The translations under genes and the position numbers were made by a program. DNA of 64,000 bases, taken from contig NC_065429.1 in the NCBI RefSeq assembly GCF_024362695.1, positions 7,505,849-7,569,848 on the forward strand, read 5' to 3'. Within the stretch, counting starts at the first letter, position 1; each line of letters opens with the position of its first letter. This DNA is from Pectinophora gossypiella (taxonomy: Eukaryota > Arthropoda > Insecta > Lepidoptera > Gelechiidae). Shown here one piece after another: positions 25,601 through 37,800 of this stretch. The notes beneath the pieces are model-generated. The model ran no database searches. It had not been told where the DNA came from and saw only the letters and a program-made list of their open reading frames with translations.

Positions 25601-28600
25601 TAGACAGACATCACCTCACGACTACATCCCAATTGACTATTCTCAGAGGTAAGTAGTCGTTACATGAGTCATGTCAGCTCTGGCGGCTCAATAGTAACCC
25701 TGACACCAGGGTTGATGAGGTTGGTAATCCACCTCACAACCCACACGATAGAAGAAGAAGAAGTACACAATATTCTAGATAGATGAAAAGGAGCCGTGGT
25801 AGCCCAGTAGGTAGAACGCTCGCCTCTCACTTTGAGGTCGCAGGTTTTAAATCCAGCACAGGCATAAACCAATGATCTGTCGAATTTGTTTTCAAATTCA
25901 TGTTTGGAACATAAATGATTAGTTGAGTTTGTGATCTTAGGTATAGGGAATAGTAACCGGGACCAACGGCTTAACGTGCCTTCCGAAGCACGGATCATCT
26001 TACTGTTGGACAATCTGGTGTTCAGCAGGTAATGGCCCCGATTCCTGCAGACACATCCTAGTTTCACTTTAAGTTATACCTGTCATTTTCTTATCCGCGG
26101 AAAAGGAAAGGGACGGATGATTGACAGCTCTTAATTTTAGGAAGAATGAGTAGGTAAATGAGTGAATAACCCGGGCGAATTAAAAAAGTATCTCGCTGGT
26201 ATGCAAACCGTTTGACGTGTGAAATTTGAAATATATTATACAGGCAAGTGGGAAAGAGACATCTATTGTGGCAACACTGACGCTATATAAAGTGTGTAAA
26301 ATAGAAATTTGTGTATTTGAAGTGGAAATATTGGTGTAAATTCAAATCAGCTGATTGTCGTACGGAGACCAACGGACACCGACGTTACAAATTCGAAAAT
26401 ACGGACTAAAACCTGGGGAGTATTGCTTTGTTCCATATTATTACATTAGCTAGCGATAAATATTATTGCTATAACATAATAGTACACAGATCACACCAGA
26501 GATTAAAGTCCAACCTCACACCCGGCGCCGTTGTAGTCTCGCTTTGTTTTGACGTTAAGTAGAAACATAGTTGACGACAAAAAAAAACGGAAACACACAA
26601 TGTTTTTCTATTTATTTACACACTTACAATAACATTATATTGTTGGCATTATATTGTATATTGTAGCAGTGTAAAACATAACTATTTACTCCACAAATTA
26701 GACGTAAATAACGTACACTAACATAATTTTAATTTAAGGTATATTGTATTTCTCTAGTTAAGTGAATTGTATTCTTTTGGAGAAATAAATTTCTTAAACC
26801 GTAAATAACGTACACAAAGCATTTTGTTATGTAGGTACTTATTGCAGATTGCTAAGTAAAATATTATTAACAATATTATAGGTATTTTCTATTTTTCTTG
26901 GAATAGTTACTGCTGCCTTTCCTTTATTATTTCAGATTCTGTCTAGTATGGCTCCCTGCAGCAAAAAGGACTTAGAACAAAAACTGAAGCAAGCCCTTCT
27001 TGAACTACAGGCGTCTCAAGAAGAATGCAAGAAGCTTCTAGAAGAACATGAAGAGAGTGAGGCAGAAGTAATTAATGTAAATAATAGAATACTGTCTTTA
27101 AAGAACGAGCTCACCGAGTTAGATGGTCGGTATAAGGACTTGCAACACCAACGAGACTACTTACAATCCGTGATCAACTCACAGGATGAATGTCGAAACA
27201 ACCATGAGGCTGCTCTAAATCGTATCAGAGAACTAGAGCAACAGGTTGCTATAGCCTACAATACAATAAAAGCTCATGAGGACGAACATTCCATCAACGA
27301 GTCACAACAAACTATGGCGTTATACAATGAGTTAGTCCGTGGAGAAAATTGCCAAAATAATGAGTCCATGACCATAGATCTCACCTCAATGAGTGATAAA
27401 TATAGTGATGATGATGAAGGTTGTGAAGAAACACATAAATTGAGACAAGAAAATTGTGAGCTCCAACGCCAATTAGCACGTTTACAGCAATTATATGGGA
27501 ATGCACAGAAGGAAATCACTGAACACATCAAGGCAACAGAGTCCCTGGTTATTAATACGGAACGGCTTGAGTCTCTGGTGCACGACCGAAACCTGGAGCT
27601 GGAAACACTCCGCGCCAAAACAAGCAGCGAGTCTAGCGAGGATTTGCAGCGCGGGGGGTTGGTCGTAATTTCTGGAGCCTCACCGTCCACTAGCGCCGCA
27701 TGTACCACGCTGCGCGAGACCGCTCCGCGAGGTACCGCGCCCCGTAGGGCTGCGAGACGCAGAGCCGCGCCGCCCAGTGCTGCGTCGCCTATTGCTGCGC
27801 CGGCCAGGGCTGCATCGCGTAGGGCTGCGACACGCAGAGCCGCACCGCCCATCGCCGCGTCGCCTATTGCTGCGCCGGCCAGGACTGCATCGCGTAGGGC
27901 TGCGACACGCAGAGCCGCGCCGCCCAGTGCCGCGTCGCCTAGTGCTGCGCCGGCAAGGGCCACATCGCGTAGGGTTGCGACACGCAGAGCCGCGCCGCCT
28001 ATTGCCGCGTTGCCTAGTGCTGCGCCGGCAAGGGCCACACCGCGAAGAGCTGCGAAACGCGGTGTCGTGCTCCCCGACGGTGCGCCGCTGTCCGCAGTGA
28101 TGTGCGACACCGCACCGCCCAACAACGAGCCGCCGTGTGCCGCGCTGCCGAGTGTCGCGCCGGCCGGTGATGTGCCGCCGGGAGCCGAGCCGCGGAGGGT
28201 CAGAGTCCGCGGAGCCTCGAGGCGCGGGGCGTCAGCGGCAGTGCCGCCTTCCGCGGCGCAAGCGCCTGCGGCGCCCCCGCCCGCTGCGCCGCCAGGTGGG
28301 GCGCTGCGAGGGCCCGGAAAGGTCGCGACCGCATTGCCGGACAACGTCGCGCCCCAGAAAGACTTTGTCCCGCGTCTAACGAAAAAGACTGTTGTGTTCT
28401 CGGACGATATAGGCATAGGTTTAGGACCACTTTTAAAAAACTCTTTTGATCATGACATTATTAATGTGTGCATGCCTGGCGCGTCATATTCACAAATCAT
28501 CACAAAACTATTCCAGTGTAAATATGATGCGAACACTACCGTTATTCTTTTAGTAGGCAATAGTACAGGGCTCACAAAACAGCAGTTAACTAAGTATCAT

Positions 28601-31600
28601 AGGTCGCTAATGACTGTTGGGTGTGGAAACTTAATTATTTGTTCGTTTCCATACTCAAATTCATTAGCTAGTGAGGAAAATAATTATATATTTTCTCTCA
28701 ACCAACACCTTTACAACAGAACCTGTCATCACAGTAATATTATTTATTTAGATTTGAATAAGTTTATTCAAAATTGTTTAATAACGACAGATAGAATATA
28801 TCTATCTAAGTACTTTAAAAAAATTATATGTTCAGTACTAGTTTTTTATATTACAGACATTTCTGCCAGACCAGGCAGTAAACTTATTGACTGTACTGTC
28901 TTCTACAGTACAAAACCTTTTATTGACGGTAGTCAGCCATGTACCACGAATGGTACTTCATCTTTAAACTAGACAATAAGACAAAAGAGAAGCTTGGAAT
29001 ATTAAAACTAGTTCACCAAAATATTCAAGGCTTCTCTGGCAAAGAATTGGACATAGAATTATTTTTAGAGACATTTTTTATTGACATTTTATGTATTACT
29101 GAGCATTGGTTTAAGGATTATGAATTGTTATTCGGTTTTGAAAATTATCATTTGGCTAGCGCTTTCTGTCGAAAGATCAAAATACGTGGTGGCTCCCTTA
29201 TTTTTATCAGAAATAGTTTAAAATATAAAGAACGCAAAGATATTACTGGACTTTCGATAGAGGGCACTATGGAGATTTCATGTATAGAAACAGAGAAACA
29301 TATTGTTGTGACCGTATACAGACCCCCATACAGTGCTAACTTCACAGTTTTTGAATCAGTGATGGAAAATGTACTGAAGGTCATATCCAAAGGTAATAAA
29401 TCCATTATAGTGTGTGGAGATTTTAACGTTGATTTATATGAAGTAGATACAATTACAACTAGATTTCTAAGTTTGTTTACATCATTTAACCTTGTTAATA
29501 TATTTATGGAGCCAACTAGAATTACAGAAACAACTGCCTCATGTTTAGATAACATTTTTTGCAATTGTGATTTCCAAGATAACAGTATCCTTAACTGTTT
29601 TAAGTCTGATCACAGTGGGCAGTTGGTTACTTTTCCAGTACTTAAAAATGTGCAAAAAATTAAATTTAGTACTCGACCCATCACTGATAATCGGATAGAG
29701 AAATATCGAAATAGTCTTATTAGTAACTTACCTTGTCCAAACTTTGATACAGACAATCCTGACGATTTTTACAGGGATTTCTTCACTATTATCCATAAAG
29801 AATTTGAAAATAATTTTCCTCAAAAGGTAGTTACCAACAGTCAATCATTCAAGTTCAGTGACTGGGCTACCGTAGGCATTCGCAAAAGTAGAAATACTCT
29901 TTATTCTTTATATGAGGAAAAAACGTATACACACGCTGATAGTTTCAAAAGCTACGTCAAAAATTATTCTAAAATATTTCGAAGAGTGTGTTATACAGCC
30001 AAACAGATGCATATTAGTAGTAAAATAAAGACCGCGGATAATAAAATAAAGGCAGTTTGGCAAGTAATAAATAGTGAAACAAAGGCTTCTAAACCGCGTG
30101 AATTAGAATACAATATAGAATCGGGCACTGGGTTAGTAAAACAAGATAAAGATGTAGCTGAAGTTTTTGATAAATTCTTCACGAACATCCCTGTAAAAAC
30201 TACAGAATCTCTCAGGTCCTCTCCTGTTCAAGCTGATATATTATTAAAAAGTAATGTTACTGCTTGCACTGAATTATTTGATTTTAAACGCGTTGATCCG
30301 AGTAGTATTGTTAAAGTATTCAAACAGCTGAAACTTAAAACCTCGAAAGATTTATGGGGATTGTCTGTCAAATTGATGAGCTCTGTTATTGATATCTTAG
30401 CACCATATCTAGCTTACATTTTTAATATGAGTGTTGAAAATGGCACTTTTCCAAATTTAATGAAAATCAGTAAAGTTATACCTCTTTTTAAATCGGGCAC
30501 AAAATCAGACCCCACGAATTATAGACCGGTTTCTATTCTACCAGTACTTAGTAAAATTTTCGAGAAAATTATTCTCGACCAACTGCTATGTCATTTTAAT
30601 TTAAATAACTTACTCCACAGCCAGCAGTTTGGTTTTACTAAGGGTCGGTCTACAACAGACGCGAGTGTAACATTTGTTCGACACATTTTCGATGCTTGGG
30701 AGAAGTCGCAGAATGCCGTAGGAGTATTCTGTGACTTGTCTAAGGCGTTCGACTGCGTGGATCACGAGACCTTGCTTTTGAAATTGAGGCACTATGGACT
30801 AAATAATGGAGCTCTCAGTTTGTTAAATTCATATCTAGGTGGTAGGATACAAAAGGTACAAATCAATAGTACAACTTCTTCGGGCTCTCATGTTCAAATG
30901 GGAGTTCCTCAAGGATCCATTTTGGGTCCGTTTCTTTTTTTAGTGTACATAAATGATTTACCTTATGTAGTACAGAACCAAGCTGACATTGTGCTGTTCG
31001 CGGATGACACTTCTCTTATATTTAAAATCGACAGAAAGTTAGAGGAATTTGACGAAGCAAACAGCGCTGTGTCGCAGGTTCTAAGTTGGTTTACAGTAAA
31101 TAACCTAGTTTTAAATGCTAAGAAAACGAAGTGTATTAAATTTGTTCTACCAAACGTAAAGAAAGTAAATAATAACATTAAAATTAACGATGAGAAACTA
31201 GATTTTGTTGAACACACAGTTTTCTTAGGAATTACTGTAGATTCAAAACTTCAATGGGGCCCACATATTGTATCACTAGCGGGCAAGCTAAGTTCAGCAG
31301 CATATGCCGTCAGAAGGATCCGACAACTCACAGATGTACCCACTGCTAGACTTGTCTACTTCAGCTACTTCCACAGCATAATGTCTTACGGTATTTTGCT
31401 GTGGGGTCGAGCCGCTGATGTAGAAACTATTTTCATCATTCAAAAAAGAGCAGTTCGCGCTATTTATAAGCTGCGTTGTCGGGACTCTTTGAGGGAGCTG
31501 TTTAAAGAAATAAATATACTGACGGTCGCAAGTCAATATATATATGAAAACATTATGTATGTACGTAAAAACTTATCTCTCCTTCCGAGAAACTGTGAAA

Positions 31601-34600
31601 GGCATACTTACAATACAAGAAATAAACATAAAATTGCTATTCAAAATTCTAGATTAAGTAAATTAAATTCATCTTTTTTGGGGTTATGTATACGTTTTTA
31701 CAATAAAATACCAGATAATATTTTAAATTTGTCAGAAAATAAATTTAAAGCTCACGTGAAGCTTACTTTATGTAAAAAAGCTTATTATAAGATTAATGAC
31801 TACCTAAATGATAAAAATGTCTGGTATTGAATGTGTTCCTCTAGTTATTAAATAACTTGTAATGTATATCCTCATTGGTTTTTAAAAGATGTGTTGCTGT
31901 TGCAGTTTCTTGTCATTTCTTCTCCTCAGCCATAACACCTTGCGAAATGACGTAAATTCAATAATGTTACATTGACCTTCAACAAGTTTATCCATGATAA
32001 TTACGTTGAATAAATGATTCTGATTTCTGATTTCTGTGCTGTCAACATAATTCTGTCGGGTTATTGGCCAATGTAAAATGTTTAGACGGTTGTTTTAGAT
32101 TTGCGCTCAAAATTGACGTGTGTTCCATAAACTTTATGCCTGTCGATTACCCGTCCCTTTCCTTTTCGGCGGATAAGAAAATGGCAGATATAACTTAAAA
32201 TAAAATTAGATGGTGTTTACAGGAATTAGCACCATTGAGTACTAATATTAATCAAATAATAAAAAAAACCTGCACATACCGATGGAGTTCCGTTGTTGTA
32301 CTTTGGCTTCTTGGGCGGCGACGCGGCCGCCGGCTCGGGCCCGGTTGACACCACGCGGGAACATATCTACCACAAACATAACATAAGTTCACAACTATAA
32401 AAATCTAAATATAAAAAGGAGAAACTGACTGACTGACATATCAACGGCTAAATGTAGGCACCTGAAATTTGGAAGGGACGGAGCTTAGGTACTGTAGAGG
32501 TGCACTAAGAAAGGAATTCCCGGAATTCCCACGGGAACGGGAATTAGCGGGAAAATCCTTTTGTATGAAAAATCTAAACCGCTTAAGTTAGACGCTAGAA
32601 ATTTGGCATGCAGGTACCTTGGTTAAATTAAAGCTTAGTTGCAACAGGATATTGCAAAATTCCCACGGAAACGGGAGTTAGCGGGAAGAAACATTTGTAT
32701 GAAAAAATCGAAACCGCGTAAGAATGTTTTCAATCTAGCATGCATGCATACCTTAGTTAATATAAAGTTTAGCGGGGGAAAAAAATGGATAAAGAAATCT
32801 AAACTGCATTAGTTAGATGCTTGAAATTTGACATGCACTCCCACACACACAAAGATCTCTCTTTTATAACACGCCACGCGGACGAAGTCGCGGGCAAAAG
32901 CTAGTATATAATAAGCTTCCAAAAGAAATATCGGATATTAGTATATATAATAACTTCGTGCAAAAATTGAAAATTTACCTAATTAATAAAAAATATTATA
33001 ATCTGCAGGAGTTTTTCGAATCGAAATAATAATTTTGATCCACAAATTCATTTTATTAAGTTAAAATGCTCTTTGTTATCATGTCTGATATTGCTATTGT
33101 GTCTTACATTGTATGATTGCGTTACTTCTATTATTTTTTTTAATTTCTATTTTTTTGATATATGAAAGAAAGAAAATTTGCAGTGCCCCGACGGGATGTC
33201 ATGTTGTAAGTGCTAAATAATTAATTTAAGAACCTTTGTACACATATTGCACCAATAAAGAATTGAACTATATCCCAATGGGGTGGTCAGAGGAACATCC
33301 ATCGCAAGATGAACTAAGTACCCACGCCTCACCGAGCTTTCTGTTAGACCATCGTGATAGGTATCGCCGTCTATAACGGTCGAACCGACTGTGTTAGTGA
33401 AACCACAAACATTTTTACGAAAAATAATCTAAGAGGCGTAGAGAATTCATAACTATTCACTCCCAAACCAACTTTGCGCGCTCTCCACCTTACTAATTAT
33501 ATCACATAGCGGTGGTAATACTCACATAGCGACGGTGACACTCACATATCACATAGCAGCGTTGATGGTACCCAGATAGCTGTGGTAATACTCACATAGC
33601 GGTGGTGATACTCACATAGCGGTGGTGATATTCACATAGCGGTGGTAATACTCACATAGCGACGGTGACACTCACATAGCAGCGGTGATGGTACCCAGAT
33701 AGCTGTGGTAATACTTACATAGCGGTGGTGATACTCACATAGCGGTGGTGATACTCACATAGCGGTGGTGATACTCACATAGCGGTGGTGATACTCACAT
33801 AGCGGTGGTGATACTCACATAGGGGTGGTGATATTCACATAGCGGTGGTAATACTCACATAGAGACGGAGATACTCGCACAGCGGTGGTGATATTCACAT
33901 AGCGGTGGTGATACTCACATAGTGGTGGTCGTCCCGGGCCAGCAGATGCAACTTGCGAGGCGTGGCCAGCAGCGCGTGCGGCGGCGACAGCGCCAGGCGC
34001 CCACTGGCGACGCCGGTGCACAGCGAGCCCGACCCGGCCCACACTGCTGTCTGATGCCAGCTCTGGGGAGAGGGGAACTGTTATAGCTGGACTGTTTCGC
34101 ATGGACAGGAGGAGGACCCGGTGGTGTAATGGTTAACACGCTCGTCCCGGCTTGACAAGGGCTGCGGGTTCAAGTCCCATCCGAATCGGATTTTTTTTGT
34201 TTTTTTTTTTGTTTTAACTGGTTTGGATATGAATCCATACCATGAATAAATCTATTTATAAATTTATCCCGTGGCTTATAAAACATAATAAACATTTGAT
34301 ATATTTTATTTACACCTTCTCATTATATTCGCACAAACATACATTACACATTCTCACCACACTATACACATACACACACTCTCTCTCTCCTTCTCTCTCT
34401 CACACATACATACACACACACACACACACATCCATACACAATAGGAAGAGAGAGTGACACACAAAAATGACTTGTGTTAATTTAAGTGGGTATTTTTCTT
34501 ACTTTTCTTTTACTTATTTTTTTTACTATTTTTCATTTTGTCAAACCTGGTATTAAATAATGTCTGTTGGAAAAGCGTATACTCCTACTACAGGTATATT

Positions 34601-34837
34601 TTTACTTAAAAGGAGTAACCAAAAAATATTTGTTAAAGTGTAACAGGTTAAGAAATAAACTTTTTCTTTATGAATAGGCGACAAAATACCGATAAGCAAA
34701 TCAAAGGCGCTGAGAAGCTAAAGGAGTTTTGCTTTTTTAGACGTGACTTATTGTAGATTTGGCGCATATGGCATTAACTCGATGGCCGAGTAAAACAGGC
34801 CTGAAGGTGTCCGGCTCAGGGCGTCATCTGATATGAT

Positions 34838-34868
<31 letters not shown>

Positions 34869-37800
34869 TCAGTCAATGCTTACACTTACAGTATATACCA
34901 AACATGCAAACAATTTCAACTTCATTAAGATGCTTAATTTAAAAATATGCTAATTTATATAATGGTCAAAAGATGTTATGCGCCCTTAAACAGGAGCAGA
35001 ACTAGGGAGCGCCTTAGACTCCAAGTAACGGCTAGCAACTGCCAGGAAATGCGACTCTGTGTCAAAGAACACGTCCACTGAGTGGTCCAGACCGAGAATG
35101 TTCAAGAGGGTGACCGCTTGGTATAGTGGTGAATTTCCCTGCGCTTCTGTTCGCGTTCTAGGCAGAACAAACAGTGGATTTTTACGGGGCCGCAGTCGTT
35201 GATGAGAAATGGTAGGAACACTAATACCAAACAGTTTTAGTTGACTGGGAAGACATATTACACCCCGTAGAAGTTGAAAAAAGAATTTCAATAGAAAGAG
35301 ATCACGTCTTACTGCTAGGGATTTGTACTCCACCATGCCGAGTATGAACGAGGTAGGAAATAGGTGCGGGTAATAGTGATACATTTTCTTATACAGAAAA
35401 CGCAAAAACGATTTTTGTATTCGCTCCACAGTCAGGGCGCGATCAGCATATTGCGGATTCCATACAATGCAGTTCGTCTCAAGTTTGCTGCGCACATAGG
35501 CGTTATATAATGCGCAGATCGCTTGCCGCCTAGTAAAATGCTTGCATTGCCGCATAATAAAGCCCAGACTTCTTCTAGCCGCTTTACAGAGTTCATCAAC
35601 GTGTGGAGCGAATGTTAACTCTGGATCGAACGAAGTTCCCAGATCCCGCATTAGGTTCACTCTCCCCAATACCTCGCTGCCAATTTTATATTGAGCATGT
35701 ACAGGACAGCGTTTTCGAGTGAAAGTCATCAGAGCGCATTTAGCGAGATTAAGTTCGAGGTTGTTGCGGTTGCTCCACTCCACGACGCCGTCAATATCTG
35801 ATTGTAGGAGAGCAGCGCTAGAGGCGCCTTCAATGGGCAAAGCCAACTTTATGTCGTCCGCATACATTAGACATGTTGCGTGTTGAACAGAGGAGGGAAG
35901 GTCATTGATGAGAATCAGAAACAGTAGCGGACCAAGCGAACTACCCTGACCAATGCCGGAAGTCACTGGATATGGTGCTGAGTTGTAGTTATCATATAGT
36001 ACAGATTGCATTCGGCCCGAGAGATAATTTGAAAAGAAATACAATAGGTCCGTCGAGAATCCGGCGACAGCCAACTTCTCCAACAAGGTGTCGTTGTTGA
36101 CTCGGTCAAAAGCCTTTTTATAGTCGAAGTAGGCTATATCGACCTGGCCGGCATGGTCAAGATGGTGTGACACTAGCGTGGTAACACAGACAAGATTAGA
36201 AGAGGTGGAGCGCTTGGGCAAGAAACCGTGCTGCTCCGGGCAGAACCATCCTCCAAGCTGGTGGTAGATACCGTTATACAAAGCCGTCTCGAACACTTTC
36301 CCGAATACCGGCAAAACAGCAATAGGCCTGTAGTTCTTTATATCAGACTTCGAGCCAGTCTTGTGTATAGGGACGACTTTGGAGGATTTCCATTTGGCAG
36401 GAAATACACCTTCCTTGAGTGCGATATTAAAGATGTGCTGCAAGGGTCTGATAAAAATCTCGCAACAGTCTCTAACTATAAGTTGTGGCACTGCATCGGG
36501 GCCCTTAGTAAGTTTTGGCTTGAGTTTTTTGATGGCGCGACGCACATCGTCCTCGCTGATCCGATTCATAGTAATATGGTTCTGGTTTGGATGAGGATGA
36601 CGGGCTGCAGCCAGACATGCATCGGGTACGCTAAGACAAGGGGAGGATGGTAGAAACACACTTTTGAAAAATTCAGCGAAGGCTTCTGCGATTTCTGGTA
36701 CGCTCATATCACCGAAAGTGGCCGGAGCAGCAGACCGCCTGTTTCCCCTCACAAACGACCAGAATCTTGCAGGATCAGCAATAATGTGGGTCTGAATTCT
36801 ATTAAGATGCTTCCGATATTCATCTTCAATCTTACGCGAAACTTGTTTTCTGTAGTATGAAAACAAGGCATAAGAGAGCTGGCAATCCCGTTCTTTGAAC
36901 AGCTTATGATACCAGTTTTTAAGCTCGTTGAGATTGATTATTTCAGGAGTGAACAAAGGTGGGTACCGGGCACTGTCCCCGGTTTTAGTTTTTAGCGGGA
37001 CAGTCTCTCCGATAGCTTTGTTCACAATATTATAAAGAAGATCTGCAGCTACCTCAGGGTCAGTGACGGTGTATAACGGTGACCAGTCAGTGTGCAAAAG
37101 TTTGCTGTAAAGAAGGGGGAAGTTGGCCTTGCGATAGTTATGAAAAGGCTTACCTAGACTATTATTAGAGCGGAACTCGCCCCGAGAGGTCTGGAGACAA
37201 ACGGTGATCTCCAAGGGTTCGTGGTGAACTTCGCTCGAAACAAGCCCACTTTGGATCTTCGTGATCTCGATTTGCGACAATTCAGGACTGGTCAGAACCA
37301 AATCCAGCAAGCGATCCTTTCTGTTTTTAATAGTATTATTTTGTGTTAGATCACAGGCAGACAAAAAAGCCTCAAAATCGCGACGCACACGGACAGTGGT
37401 GGAATACAGATTGAAGTCTCCCACGATCATAATAGGTGTATTGGAAGAATTTGTTAGATTTTCGATACAATCGAAAAGTGAATAATAGCTCCTTTCAGGG
37501 GCTGAAGGCGCGATATATACCACGCAAAACAGCAAAGATAGAGCACCGTTGGTCACACAAGCGCAAAGAAATTCATCGGAGTCAATACCGCAGTTCACAG
37601 GGCGGAGTGTGAATGCGTGCTTCGCAGCAATTAGCACGCCTCCACCACCACGATCGCGACGCTCGCTTCGGATGACGGATACACCTGGTGGTATGAGCTC
37701 GGTGTCATAAACTGATTCGTTTAGCTTAGTTTCGGTTAAGGCAATTATTAGCTGGTGCGGCAGGGCTGCAATACCGTTCTTGATTATTGGTAGTTTTCCT

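Larger units (their letters stand above)
26220..32035 (+). mobile_element. Complete APE-type non-LTR retrotransposon (element L1), 5.8 kb
   Basis: Contains a 5' leader of about 730 bp, ORF1 (26948-28972), ORF2 (28939-31830) and a 3' UTR ending in repeated GATTTCT units. It interrupts a MITE: 26030-26219 and 32036-32238 join to a normal 390-bp copy, fixing the element ends. Only GTG (3 bp) could be a target duplication. Both ORFs are free of stops, which suggests a young insertion. ORF2 has endonuclease and reverse transcriptase but no RNase H domain, as in Jockey/CR1-like groups. It lies in MED16 intron 10, antisense to the gene. Confidence 0.85.
26030..32238. mobile_element. MITE-1 copy split by element L1
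   Basis: Halves 26030-26219 and 32036-32238. Ends GGCCCCGATTCCTG and CAGGAATTAGCACC are imperfect inverted repeats, with about 90 bp of inverted similarity (TTATTTTAAGTTATA, GAAAAGGAAAGGGACGG). Joined, it matches the uninterrupted copy at 23953-24333. Confidence 0.75.

Noticed and set aside
27274..28416. 380-codon Ala-rich open frame on the minus strand
   Set aside because: It is the antisense shadow of LINE ORF1, open only because the repeat block is GC-rich.
33502..33920. CRISPR-like array
   Set aside because: Units are contiguous 20-bp tandem repeats with no spacers, in a eukaryotic intron.
36228..36653. 141-codon plus-strand frame
   Set aside because: Antisense shadow of element L2 ORF2.
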